From: Alkalimonas sp.
GTDB lineage: Bacteria > Pseudomonadota > Gammaproteobacteria > Enterobacterales > Alteromonadaceae
Reading direction: 5' to 3'
DNA: 15,430 nucleotides
Assembly: GCA_022565655.1 (NCBI GenBank)
Contig: JAIUMG010000036.1
Coordinates: 1-15,430, forward strand
Shown: positions 1 through 6,694 of the stretch, piece after piece
Numbering within the stretch: position 1 is the first letter of the stretch
Layout: each line of letters starts with the position of its first letter
The notes under the pieces: generated by a model
What the model was told of the DNA's origin: nothing
What the model saw: the letters and a program-made list of their open reading frames with translations, nothing else
Database searches by the model: none
Made by a program: the position numbers and the translations under genes

Positions 1-665
1 CCCCCTTGTGGAAGTTGCCGTAACGTATCCTGCAGCTGTAGAAGTTGCTGTTGAGTGTGCTGCAGTTGAGCTTGCCAGCCAGAGAGCACCTGGCCAAAGG
101 TCACTGGCATGGCATCCATCAGGTGAGTGCGGCCGGTTTTCACCTGATGACCGATTTGTTGCTCTTTTTGCTGCAGGGTGCTGATCAGGTGAGTCAGGGC
201 GGGCAGCAGTTGTTGCTCCAGCGCCAGCACGCTGCTGAGCTGAATGGCCGTTGGGACCACGTCGTTACTGCTTTGTCCCAGATTAATATCATCATTGGGG
301 CTGACTGGCTCATTCAGTTGCTGGCTGGCCAGCGTCGCCAACACTTCATTGACATTCATATTGCTGCTGGTGCCAGAGCCAGTTTGAAAAACATCCACCG
401 GGTACTGTTGCATATCGGTGTTGCTGAGCTGTTGCTTGGCCACTGTGATAATGGCTTCAGCCTTGTGCGCCGGCAACAAGCCAAGTTGCTGATTGGCGGC
501 TGCCGCAGCAGCCTTGATGGCCAGCATGGCTTGAATAAAGCGGGTTGGCATCAGCAAACCGCTCAGTTGAAAGTTTTGTACAGCCCGTTGGGTCTGAGCC
601 TGATACAGCGCATCGGTGGGGACTTGCAGTTCACCCATGCTGTCACGTTCGGTTCGGGTCGTCAT
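1..665 (-). CDS. fumC: Class II fumarate hydratase (fumarase C), N-terminal part, runs off the left edge
   Basis: This gene encodes the TCA-cycle enzyme that hydrates fumarate to L-malate in the cytoplasm as a homotetramer. The start is ATG at 665-663, preceded by a good GGAG ribosome site in CTATGGAGAAAAAGC. About 221 codons are visible. The N-terminus reads RTERDSMGELQVP, followed by AQTQRAVQNF. The active-site blocks appear in family order: FQTGSGTSSNMNVNE, then PNDDINLGQSSNDV, then KTGRTHLMDAMPVTFGQ, whose histidine corresponds to His188 of E. coli FumC. The late signature loop (GSxxMxxKxN) lies outside the window. The residue before PNDD is serine, where E. coli FumC has His129, the non-catalytic B-site residue. 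Aspartase is the nearest alternative, but the DSMG and GQSSND wording is fumarase-like. The gene is transcribed away from mepM. Confidence 0.93.
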   Translation of the reverse strand, partial: MTTRTERDSMGELQVPTDALYQAQTQRAVQNFQLSGLLMPTRFIQAMLAIKAAAAAANQQLGLLPAHKAEAIITVAKQQLSNTDMQQYPVDVFQTGSGTSSNMNVNEVLATLASQQLNEPVSPNDDINLGQSSNDVVPTAIQLSSVLALEQQLLPALTHLISTLQQKEQQIGHQVKTGRTHLMDAMPVTFGQVLSGWQAQLQHTQQQLLQLQDTLRQLPQG

Positions 666-858
666 GCTTTTTCTCCATAGTAAATTGATGCTAGTTGCTT
701 AAGGCTAGCTTGCATTGGACAACTAATCAGCCAATCACTCGATTTTTGTTTCCTGGGGTTAGGAACTATTTTTTTGCAGGGGCATCGAAGCGAAGGCTAT
801 TATTTTTATGCTAGTATCTGCCTAATAACACCATAAAATAACCATAAAGCGCTAACGA
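666..858. promoter_or_regulatory. Divergent intergenic region between fumC and mepM
   Basis: This 193-bp AT-rich gap lies between two divergently transcribed genes and must hold both promoters. I see no pair of -35/-10 boxes good enough to place. A TATGCTAGTAT stretch around 807-817 could serve as a -10 for mepM but lacks a convincing -35. A short inverted repeat (GCTAG...CTAGC, about 690-710) lies on the fumC side. No Fur, Zur or CRP-type operator is evident. Confidence 0.4.
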
Positions 859-2199
859 ATGCTCAGACCTGTGTCTCAAATTGTTGCAAACCTTCCACAA
901 ATGCACCGCCGAGTCTTGTTCTCGCTGGTGTTGTTGTCTGCTGCCATTATTTTGTGGCCAAGCTCGCCGACTCCTTCTGTGCCAGCTTCTACAGGCGTGA
1001 TGCCTACGTTGCTAAAAGAAGGCTGGCATTATTGGCAGCTGGAGGAAAAAGTAGAGCAACAGCTGCAGCAACTGGAGATCGCGCTGGCCGAAGAGAGTGA
1101 GCCGCAAGCACAGGATGATGGCGTGATTCATTATGCCATTGAGTCGGGCGACAGCTTAAGTCGTATTTTCTCTCGTCACGGCTTTAGTCAGCAACAAATG
1201 CACCAGGTTATGGCCGCTGACCAATCGCTTCTGGCGCTGGATGTGCTGCGCCCGGGCCATAGTCTGACGTTTCAACTGGATGATAAGCAACAGCTGCAAT
1301 CGATGGAGTTATTTGTCCATGCTGGAAACCGGGTGCTGTATCAGCGTGAAGACGACGGTGAGTTCAGTTACCAGGAGCTGCTGAACCCTGGTGAGTGGCA
1401 CAGTGAAACCCTGGTGGGTGAAATTCATGGTAGCTTTTATGTTTCGGCAAAAAATGCCGGTTTAAATGATGCTGAGATTGCCACGGTTCACCAGTTGTTT
1501 CGTGATCGGGTCAATTTTTCCCGTGAGATCCAGGCTGGAGCCCGCTTTCAGGTGGTGCGAAGTGATAACTATGTGGGTGATGAAGCCACAGGGCAAAGCC
1601 GGATTGAAGGGGTCCGCTTGTTTAATCGTCGGCAGCAGTTGACGGCTTTTTTACACGACAATGGTCAGTACTTCGATGCTGAGGGCAATAGCCTGCAGCG
1701 TGCTTTTATGCGTATTCCTCTGCAGCGTGAGTTTCGGATCAGCTCTGCTTTTAATCCACAGCGTCGGCACCCGGTGACTCGCCGGATTGCTCCACACAAT
1801 GGCACCGACTTTGCCACACCAACTGGCACGCCAGTGCTGGCTGCGGCCGATGGTCGGGTGATCCGGGTCGAAAACCACCCCTTTGCTGGGCGTTACATTG
1901 AAATTCAGCATCATGGCCAGTACAAAACCCGTTATTTGCACTTGGATCGGGCGCTGGTTCGCAATGGCCAACGGGTCGAGCGCGGTCAGCGTATTGCTTT
2001 ATCCGGTGCAACCGGCCGGGTGACTGGCCCTCACTTGCATTATGAACTGCACGTCAATAACCGCCCGGTTAACCCCATGACTGCCAACATTCCGTTAGCA
2101 CAGCCTATTCCAGAGGAAGGCCGTGATGCCTTCTTTGAGCGGGTGGCGTTTATGATCAAGCAGATGGATGAAGAAACCTTGTTGGCGCAGCAGCGTTAA
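859..2199 (+). CDS. mepM: Murein DD-endopeptidase, M23 family, MepM-like
   Basis: This is a zinc metallopeptidase that cuts peptide cross-links in peptidoglycan so new strands can be inserted; it acts in the periplasm anchored to the inner membrane. The 446-residue product has one N-terminal membrane segment (about 18-34), a LysM-like domain (about 90-140, IESGDSLSRIF), a middle OapA/Csd3-type region, and a C-terminal M23 domain. Zinc ligands are visible: His313 and Asp317 in HNGTDF, and His394 in HLHYE, with His392 and His361 (RYLH) as the other active-site histidines. Length, domain order and the FRISSAFNPQRRHPVT block closely match E. coli MepM (YebA), including NPVNP-like wording near the end. 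The ribosome site before ATG 859 is weak; the next in-frame ATG (901) would cut into the cytoplasmic tail only. The yqaA-like gene follows after 18 bases, suggesting one transcript. Confidence 0.92.
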   Translation: MLRPVSQIVANLPQMHRRVLFSLVLLSAAIILWPSSPTPSVPASTGVMPTLLKEGWHYWQLEEKVEQQLQQLEIALAEESEPQAQDDGVIHYAIESGDSLSRIFSRHGFSQQQMHQVMAADQSLLALDVLRPGHSLTFQLDDKQQLQSMELFVHAGNRVLYQREDDGEFSYQELLNPGEWHSETLVGEIHGSFYVSAKNAGLNDAEIATVHQLFRDRVNFSREIQAGARFQVVRSDNYVGDEATGQSRIEGVRLFNRRQQLTAFLHDNGQYFDAEGNSLQRAFMRIPLQREFRISSAFNPQRRHPVTRRIAPHNGTDFATPTGTPVLAAADGRVIRVENHPFAGRYIEIQHHGQYKTRYLHLDRALVRNGQRVERGQRIALSGATGRVTGPHLHYELHVNNRPVNPMTANIPLAQPIPEEGRDAFFERVAFMIKQMDEETLLAQQR

Positions 2200-2217
2200 G
2201 CCAGCGAATCACTTGTC

Positions 2218-2649
2218 ATGCTGGCTTACCTGTCGCTATTTGTCAGCGCCTTTACCGCGGCAACCTTATTGCCTGGTTCCTCCGAAGTGCTGTTGCTGGC
2301 TCTGCAGCATCAGGGCTATGCCTGGTTGTGGCTCTGGCTGGCTGCAACTTCGGGCAATACGCTTGGCTCCTGTGTTAACTGGTGGCTCGGCCGCGAGCTA
2401 AACCGCTTTCAGCATCAGCGCTGGTTTCCCTTCACCGCAGAGCAAATGACCAGCGCCAGTGAGCGTTTTCAGCGCTATGGTAGTTGGAGCTTACTGTTGA
2501 GTTGGTTGCCTGTAGTAGGCGATCCGCTGACGCTGATTGCCGGTGTGCTGCGAGTTCGTTTTGCACAGTTTTTACTACTGGTCGCCTTAGGCAAAGGCAT
2601 ACGCTATGCGGTCTTGCTGGGCATTGGCATGGCTGTTTTTAGTGGCTAA
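2218..2649 (+). CDS. yqaA: YqaA family inner-membrane protein (DedA/SNARE-associated superfamily)
   Basis: This is a 143-residue, very hydrophobic protein of the YqaA group, small relatives of the DedA/VTT proteins, which are linked to lipid movement across membranes; YqaA itself has no established function. The recognisable blocks are TAATLLPGSSEVLLLAL at the N-terminus, the GNTLGSCVNWWLGR turn, an amphipathic stretch ending RFQRYG, and LLLSWLPVVGDPLTLIAGVLRV, which matches the conserved WxPxxGD-xxxxAG core. GKGIRYAV near the end resembles the GKxxRY motif of E. coli YqaA. Roughly four membrane segments fit. The gene starts 18 bases after mepM and probably shares its transcript, which ends at the hairpin at 2652-2682. 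No strong ribosome site precedes ATG 2218, consistent with translational coupling. Confidence 0.88.
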   Translation: MLAYLSLFVSAFTAATLLPGSSEVLLLALQHQGYAWLWLWLAATSGNTLGSCVNWWLGRELNRFQHQRWFPFTAEQMTSASERFQRYGSWSLLLSWLPVVGDPLTLIAGVLRVRFAQFLLLVALGKGIRYAVLLGIGMAVFSG

Positions 2650-2651
2650 AG

Positions 2652-2682
2652 AAGGAAGAGCAAGCCTCACTTGCTCTTCCTT
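2652..2682. terminator. Bidirectional hairpin terminator between convergent genes
   Basis: A perfect 13-bp stem (2652-2664 with 2670-2682; AAGGAAGAGCAAG pairs with CTTGCTCTTCCTT) closes a 5-base loop. On the minus strand the stem is followed by CTTTAG, and its own 3' arm ends in TT runs; on the plus strand the U-rich tail is short. It lies between the stop of yqaA (2649) and the stop of the S10 peptidase gene (2698), so it most likely ends both transcripts. Confidence 0.75.
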
Positions 2683-2697
2683 GGTAGCCATTGATGA

Positions 2698-4194
2698 TTA
2701 GTATTTTGCGGCCTGGCCTTCAGCAGGTAAGGAGGCGCGAATAAACTCACGTAAATCGTCGTTCGACTTTTTCAAGTCTTCGTAACGCAAGTACATCATA
2801 TGCCCACTGCGGTAACCGGCAAAGCTTAAGCGGTCACGCATTTTCCCACTTGGGTCCATTTGCCACATGCTGTACTTGGCATCAAAGTAATTGGTGGCAC
2901 CATCGTAGTAACCTGCTTGAAACAATACATTGAGGTACGGGTTTTGTGCCATGGCCTGACGCAGGTTCTCACCGGTATTATTGCCACTGCGATCCCACGG
3001 GTGCACAGGACCAAACATATTGTACTTAATGTCGGTGACATAGTTCAGCTCATTGCGCAGGTAATGATTGATGGCCGGGGTGAAAGAGTGCAACCATGAG
3101 GTCAGCTCTGCCCAGTAATCGGGCCGCTCACCGACATTCTTTTTATCAATACCGAGATAGCGTGAATCCAAGCGGCCGACGGTTTTGCCTTGATCGCGCA
3201 GCAAGTCTTTCCAGAAAAAAGCCGTATCGATATCCAGGTTGCTGCCCAGCACCGACTGCAGAGATAAGCCGGAGTAACGGGCAACTTGCTCAGCGATCCG
3301 TTGCTTTTCTGCTTCATCAATAAAAGCGCCTTTGGCCAAAGCAGGCAGATACTGGTTCAGGGTAAAGTCTTCGACTTTTGGCAGCAGTTCGTACAGATCA
3401 AGCTGCTGTAAGTCATCGGCCAGGACCCCATGGTACCAAGCGGTAGCCGCAAAGTAGGGTAGACGGTTGGCGGCTTTTACCGGGCCATTACGCTCAATAC
3501 CCATATCGGTTGGCGAGACCAGAATAACGCCGTTTAAGTACATCCACTGCTGATTCTGCAGCGCTAAAGCCAGGCCCGCAACACGAGTCGTGCCATAGCT
3601 TTCACCAATTAAAAACTTTGGTGAGGTCCAACGATTGTTGCGGGTGACAAAGGTATTGATCCACTCGGCCAGGTAGTCTACATCTGCATTGACACCAAAA
3701 AACATTTTTTGCTGCTGCTCACGGGACAATTTCTCACCCTGGCTGTTTGGAACCACCCGGGAATAACCGGTATTGACTGGGTTCACAAACACAATATCTG
3801 CCACATCGAGCACCGAGTACGGGTTGGTTTTTACACCATAAGGCTGGATTGGATAGCCTTCATCATCGATATCGAGCACCTTAGGGCCGGTATAAGCGAC
3901 ATGCATCCAGACAGATGCGGACCCCGGACCGCCATTAAAAGAAATCAGCAGCGGCCGCTTACCGATATTGGACACGCCAGAGCGTTGGTAGTAGGTATAA
4001 TGCAGGGTGGCTATCGGCTCACCCTCCTCATCCCATACCGGCTGAGTCCCAATGGTGGCTGTGTAAGAAATACGCTGACCATTAATACGGGTCTGGTGTT
4101 TGGTTTCAACCGAGTGATCAATTTCGATCTGTCGGGTAGTGGCATGACTGGCGCTGCTAAGCACGACCAGAATAACTAGGCTAAGAATTCGCAT
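2698..4194 (-). CDS. Secreted serine carboxypeptidase-like protein, peptidase family S10
   Basis: This is an exported serine peptidase of the carboxypeptidase Y family, expected to trim C-terminal residues from peptides in the periplasm. I chose ATG 4194 (498 residues) because it begins directly with a signal peptide, MRILSLVILVVLSSASHA, with cleavage likely after SHA. The open frame can be extended to a TTG at 4239, but that would put a polar tail in front of the signal. The catalytic triad is complete: Ser199 in GESYG, Asp431 in AGYYDGAT and His465 in RSGHM. The oxyanion/substrate block FNGGPGSASVW is at 86-96. Length is normal for the family. The gene stands alone, convergent with mepM-yqaA, and its upstream region faces the Fur-type box at 4308-4326. 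The natural substrate cannot be told from sequence. Confidence 0.9.
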   Translation of the reverse strand: MRILSLVILVVLSSASHATTRQIEIDHSVETKHQTRINGQRISYTATIGTQPVWDEEGEPIATLHYTYYQRSGVSNIGKRPLLISFNGGPGSASVWMHVAYTGPKVLDIDDEGYPIQPYGVKTNPYSVLDVADIVFVNPVNTGYSRVVPNSQGEKLSREQQQKMFFGVNADVDYLAEWINTFVTRNNRWTSPKFLIGESYGTTRVAGLALALQNQQWMYLNGVILVSPTDMGIERNGPVKAANRLPYFAATAWYHGVLADDLQQLDLYELLPKVEDFTLNQYLPALAKGAFIDEAEKQRIAEQVARYSGLSLQSVLGSNLDIDTAFFWKDLLRDQGKTVGRLDSRYLGIDKKNVGERPDYWAELTSWLHSFTPAINHYLRNELNYVTDIKYNMFGPVHPWDRSGNNTGENLRQAMAQNPYLNVLFQAGYYDGATNYFDAKYSMWQMDPSGKMRDRLSFAGYRSGHMMYLRYEDLKKSNDDLREFIRASLPAEGQAAKY

Positions 4195-4307
4195 ACAGGA
4201 CACTTTATTATGGTTTGAGTTGCCTGTATTTAAGCGCAAAACGTAACGTCTTGCTATTCACCTGCGGTCAGTAACGGCTGCTCGCGATAAAATGACTTCT
4301 TGTGGAT

Positions 4308-4326
4308 ATTAATGATAATTGTTATT
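4308..4326. promoter_or_regulatory. Candidate Fur box
   Basis: ATTAATGATAATTGTTATT matches 14 of 19 positions of the E. coli Fur consensus GATAATGATAATCATTATC, including an uninterrupted AATGATAAT core. Fur with Fe(II) normally represses from such sites. The site is about 50 bp upstream of a 24-codon mini-ORF and about 115 bp upstream of the minus-strand S10 peptidase start, so either could be the target. Iron-storage genes lie just to the right. Confidence 0.65.
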
Positions 4327-4374
4327 ATTTGCATCTGTTGTCTTTTCTATGTTATCGCAATTCTGGAGTTGATC

Positions 4375-4449
4375 ATGGTGACCCTATCTGGCCTGGTTCA
4401 GCCTGCCGGCATTCAGCACATTGGTTTTGTTACCCTGCCGGCAGATTAA
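4375..4449 (+). CDS. Possible 24-residue small protein or leader peptide behind a Fur box
   Basis: A short open frame from ATG 4375 encodes MVTLSGLVQPAGIQHIGFVT followed by LPAD and a TAA stop. It has a strong ribosome site (CTGGAG, GGAG at 4365-4368, 6-base spacing) and lies about 50 bp downstream of a Fur-type box. A 7-codon frame (ATG 4349 to TGA 4372) ends just before it. I do not recognise the peptide. It could be a genuine iron-regulated small protein, a leader peptide, or the first codons of a decayed gene. The placement and ribosome site are the only support; there is no family evidence. Confidence 0.35.
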   Translation: MVTLSGLVQPAGIQHIGFVTLPAD

Positions 4450-4462
4450 ACAAGACCGTAAA

Positions 4463-4477
4463 AACGAATCGTTCTCA
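4463..4477. promoter_or_regulatory. Weak Fur-like site upstream of the bacterioferritin promoter
   Basis: AACGAATCGTTCTCA matches 10 of 14 fixed positions of the 7-1-7 Fur pattern TGAGAATnATTCTCA, with a good right half and a poor left half. It ends about 30 bp upstream of the -35 box at 4508. That position is more compatible with activation, or with no role, than with promoter blocking. Confidence 0.3.
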
Positions 4478-4507
4478 TTATTTAGCTTTTTGATTTTAAA
4501 GGGTTTT

Positions 4508-4536
4508 TTGATATGTGGCCATGATTAAGCTATACT
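4508..4536 (+). promoter_or_regulatory. Sigma-70 promoter of the bacterioferritin operon
   Basis: TTGATA (4508-4513) and TATACT (4531-4536) are separated by exactly 17 bp, each box one base off or close to consensus. Transcription would start near 4543, giving a leader of about 24 bases before ATG 4567 with CGGAG as ribosome site. Confidence 0.75.
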
Positions 4537-4566
4537 GAATTCATAGTTAATGACTCGGAGCTTATA

Positions 4567-5043
4567 ATGCAAGGCGACGCTAAAATTATTGCACAGTTGA
4601 ATCAGGTGCTTACCACAGAACTTACCTCCATCAATCAATACTTTCTGCATGCCCGGATGTATAAAAACTGGGGACTGAAAGCATTGAATGATGCCTGTTA
4701 CAAAAAATCCATCTTGGATATGAAGCAAGCCGATGCCCTTATCGAGCGTATTTTGTTCCTCGAGGGACTGCCCAATCTGCAAGCTCTGGGCAAACTGAAT
4801 ATCGGTGAGCAGACCGAAGAAATGTTGCAGTGTGATCTGGGCTTTCAGCAACAACAGTTGCCAGCACTTCGAGCCGCCATTGCCCTGTGTGAGCAACAGC
4901 AAGATTATGTCAGCCGTGACTTGCTGACCAAGCTGCTGGACGACGAAGAAGAGCATCTGGACTGGCTGGAAACACAACAGTATCAAATCAGCACCATGGG
5001 GCTGGAAAACTACCTGCAACTGCAAACAGGAGCAGACCAATGA
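4567..5043 (+). CDS. bfr: Bacterioferritin, haem-binding subunit with degraded ferroxidase centre
   Basis: This is a subunit of the 24-mer bacterioferritin shell, which stores iron as ferric mineral in the cytoplasm. The 158-residue product aligns without gaps to E. coli Bfr through INQYFLHARM (22-31), ERILFLEGLPNL (60-71), LGKLNIGE (74-81) and DYVSRD (113-118). The haem ligand Met52 is present. Of the six ferroxidase ligands, Glu18, Glu127 and His130 remain, but Glu51 is Asp, His54 is Gln and Glu94 is Gln, so this chain is unlikely to oxidise iron well alone. The start has a good CGGAG ribosome site. The stop overlaps the next bfr start (ATGA at 5040-5043), so the two chains are probably made together and co-assemble, as known for two-subunit bacterioferritins of Neisseria, Magnetospirillum and Pseudomonas. 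Confidence 0.95.
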   Translation: MQGDAKIIAQLNQVLTTELTSINQYFLHARMYKNWGLKALNDACYKKSILDMKQADALIERILFLEGLPNLQALGKLNIGEQTEEMLQCDLGFQQQQLPALRAAIALCEQQQDYVSRDLLTKLLDDEEEHLDWLETQQYQISTMGLENYLQLQTGADQ

Positions 5044-5507
5044 AAGGCAAGCAAGTTATTATTGACGCACTCAATACGTTACTGGCCAATGAGTTAAGTG
5101 CAATGGATCAGTATTTTATCCATTCACGCATGTACCAGGATTGGGGCCTGGAGAAGTTGTATCAGCGTATCGACCATGAGTTCGACGATGAGAAAGGTCA
5201 TGCCGCTGCACTGATTGAACGCATTCTGTTTTTAGAAGGTGTGCCGGATTTGAGTACACGCGATGGCATTAAGGTCGGTAAAAATGTGCCAGAGATGCTG
5301 CAAAACGATCTGGATGTTGAGTACCGGGTACAGGCTCTGCTAAAAGATACCATGGCCCTGTGCGAAAAAGAGCAGGATTACGTCAGCCGCAACATCTTGC
5401 AGCAACTGCTGGATGATACCGAGCAGGATCATGCCTACTGGCTGGAACAGCAGCTAGGGTTAATTAAATTGCTTGGCCTGCCGAATTACCTGCAATCTCA
5501 GAGTTAA
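5040..5507 (+). CDS. bfr: Bacterioferritin, ferroxidase subunit lacking the haem methionine
   Basis: This is the second chain of the same bacterioferritin operon, 155 residues, starting inside the stop codon of the first gene. Ferroxidase ligands are kept: Glu18, Glu51, His54, Glu94, and a Glu128-x-x-His131 pair that corresponds to Glu127/His130 of E. coli Bfr after a one-residue insertion (DDTEQDH). Position 52, which supplies the haem-binding methionine, is lysine, so this chain cannot bind the inter-subunit haem in the usual way. The pattern is exactly complementary to the preceding chain. The operon ends at the hairpin at 5535-5561. Ferritin (Ftn) is excluded by the Bfr-type ERILFLEG and DYVSR blocks. 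Confidence 0.95.
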   Translation: MKGKQVIIDALNTLLANELSAMDQYFIHSRMYQDWGLEKLYQRIDHEFDDEKGHAAALIERILFLEGVPDLSTRDGIKVGKNVPEMLQNDLDVEYRVQALLKDTMALCEKEQDYVSRNILQQLLDDTEQDHAYWLEQQLGLIKLLGLPNYLQSQS

Positions 5508-5534
5508 AATTATCTGTCACCGTCCAGTTAACAT

Positions 5535-5561
5535 GAAACCCCGCTAAGCGGGGTTTCTTTT
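5535..5561 (+). terminator. Rho-independent terminator of the bacterioferritin operon
   Basis: A perfect 10-bp GC-rich stem (GAAACCCCGC, 5535-5544, with GCGGGGTTTC, 5548-5557) with a 3-base loop is followed directly by TTTT. It lies 28 bases after the stop of the second bfr gene. Confidence 0.92.
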
Positions 5562-5637
5562 GCGCAACCAATCAGCAGTAATCGGTTAGGAATTAAATTG
5601 CTAATCTGTTTTTTCGAACACTACCATCCATTTAAAT

Positions 5638-5652
5638 TGAGAATAATTCTCA
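5638..5652. promoter_or_regulatory. Fur box, perfect 7-1-7 palindrome
   Basis: TGAGAATAATTCTCA is a perfect inverted repeat of 7 bases around a single central A and fits the 7-1-7 Fur consensus TGATAATnATTATCA except for one symmetric substitution per arm. It lies just upstream of a promoter whose -10 is TATAAT (5686-5691), so iron-loaded Fur would be expected to repress the ZIP transporter gene starting at 5719. Confidence 0.85.
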
Positions 5653-5660
5653 TTTAGCTC

Positions 5661-5691
5661 TTGATCCCCTTCAGTAGTCAGTGCCTATAAT
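5661..5691 (+). promoter_or_regulatory. Promoter of the first ZIP transporter gene
   Basis: The -10 is a perfect TATAAT (5686-5691). The best -35 is TTGATC (5661-5666) at a rather long 19-bp spacing. The Fur palindrome at 5638-5652 ends eight bases before it. The expected start site is near 5698, followed by a GGAG ribosome site at 5709-5712. Confidence 0.6.
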
Positions 5692-5718
5692 AAGACATAG
5701 AGTTATCTGGAGATCTAA

Positions 5719-6609
5719 ATGAATACAGCGAGTGCGAGCAAACTCAATAAACTGACTGCGCGAAAGCTACTGGGGTGGTGCATCCTCGTACTAGGGGCTG
5801 GTTATGGTGTGCAGCAGTTGGTGTTACTAATGCAGCAGCAGGATCATGTTCGCTTTGCCTTTTATGCTGGTATGGTCGCTGCTGCCGCGACTGCATTAGG
5901 TGCCATTCCGGCCCTGTTTTCACGTGGCCTTTCTTCCCGCTTGCATGCCGCCATGTTGGGTTTTGGCGGCGGGGTTATGCTGGCGGCCAGTATTTTTTCA
6001 CTGATCGTACCGGCGCTAGCTTTGTTTGAAAGTAGTGCCCAAGTCAGCTGGCAAGGGCCACTGCAAGTCGCGGCTGCTATTTTGCTGGGTGCTCTGCTGA
6101 TGTTGGCGCTCGAACGCAGTGTACCGCATGAACATTTTATCAAAGGCACCGAAGGCCATCAGGCACTGGCCTTAAAGCGTAGCTGGCTTTTTGTGATTGC
6201 CATTATTTTGCACAATATCCCGGAAGGGCTGGCGATTGGCGTGGCGTATGCCAGTGGAGACATGGTTGGGGCGTCGGCATTGGCCACAGGAATTTCTTTG
6301 CAGAATGTGCCGGAAGGCTTTGTGGTGGCCATGGCTTTACTGGCGGTTGGGTATAGCCGACTGGTGGCATTGAGCGTGGGTATGTTATCGGGGTTGGTCG
6401 AGCCATTGATGGCGGTGATAGGTGCCATCGTAATGACCAATGCCCTGTTGTTGCCCTGGGGCTTGGCGATGGCAGCTGGTGCCATGCTTTTTGTGATCAG
6501 CCACGAGATGATCCCAGAGTCACATCGGCAGGGCCATGAAATGGCGGCCACCAATGGCCTGATGCTCGGCTTTGTATTGATGCTGGTGCTGGATACTGCC
6601 CTTGGTTAA
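5719..6609 (+). CDS. ZIP family divalent metal transporter (GufA/ZupT-like), Fur-box controlled
   Basis: This is an inner-membrane importer of divalent metal (zinc, iron or manganese) of the ZIP family, 296 residues. About eight membrane segments are seen. The paired metal-site motifs are present: HNIPEG (165-170) in helix 4 and QNVPEG (195-200) in helix 5, where glutamine takes the place of the helix-5 histidine. Further family marks are VEPL (227-230) and HEMIPESH (262-269). A short cytoplasmic loop carries several histidines (HEHF around 137-140 and His147). The N-terminus has an extra helix compared with ZupT, as in GufA-type members. The start has GGAG at a 6-base spacing. The Fur palindrome upstream suggests iron repression and therefore iron or manganese as a possible substrate, which is inference. 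A paralogue follows after 85 bases with a different operator. Confidence 0.9.
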   Translation: MNTASASKLNKLTARKLLGWCILVLGAGYGVQQLVLLMQQQDHVRFAFYAGMVAAAATALGAIPALFSRGLSSRLHAAMLGFGGGVMLAASIFSLIVPALALFESSAQVSWQGPLQVAAAILLGALLMLALERSVPHEHFIKGTEGHQALALKRSWLFVIAIILHNIPEGLAIGVAYASGDMVGASALATGISLQNVPEGFVVAMALLAVGYSRLVALSVGMLSGLVEPLMAVIGAIVMTNALLLPWGLAMAAGAMLFVISHEMIPESHRQGHEMAATNGLMLGFVLMLVLDTALG

Positions 6610-6657
6610 GACAAAGCCATCCTCGATTTAAAGCACGGCAAGGGCAATCTGTGTTAT

Positions 6658-6672
6658 TGTTATATTATCACA
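6658..6672. promoter_or_regulatory. Zur box in front of the second ZIP gene
   Basis: TGTTATATTATCACA matches the 15-base core of the proteobacterial Zur site TGTTATAnTATAACA at 13 of 14 fixed positions. It lies 22 bases upstream of the ATG at 6695 and probably overlaps the promoter (TATATT and TATTAT are inside it). Zinc-loaded Zur would repress the downstream transporter. Confidence 0.75.
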
Positions 6673-6694
6673 TAAAGCTTGGGGCGAGACAGGC

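Larger units (their letters stand above)
4195..4566. other. Regulatory intergenic region between the S10 peptidase gene and the bacterioferritin operon
   Basis: This 372-bp stretch has no long gene. From left to right it holds the leader of the minus-strand S10 gene, a Fur-type box (4308-4326), a 24-codon mini-ORF with a strong ribosome site (4375-4449), a weaker Fur-like half-palindrome (4463-4477), and the sigma-70 promoter of the bacterioferritin genes (4508-4536). A longer open frame at 4302-4493 exists on paper but has no ribosome site and no protein-like character. Each element is listed separately. Confidence 0.7.

Noticed and set aside
45..680. A 211-codon open frame on the plus strand at the left edge
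   Set aside because: It lies wholly antisense to fumC, whose translation matches known fumarase motifs; the plus-strand translation has no family character and no ribosome site.
4195..4239. N-terminal extension of the S10 peptidase to a TTG at 4239
   Set aside because: It would put 15 polar residues before a normal signal peptide that starts with its own ATG at 4194.
4302..4493. A 63-codon plus-strand frame in the regulatory gap
   Set aside because: It starts next to the Fur-type box without a ribosome site and its composition is not protein-like; the 24-codon frame in another phase has far better start signals.
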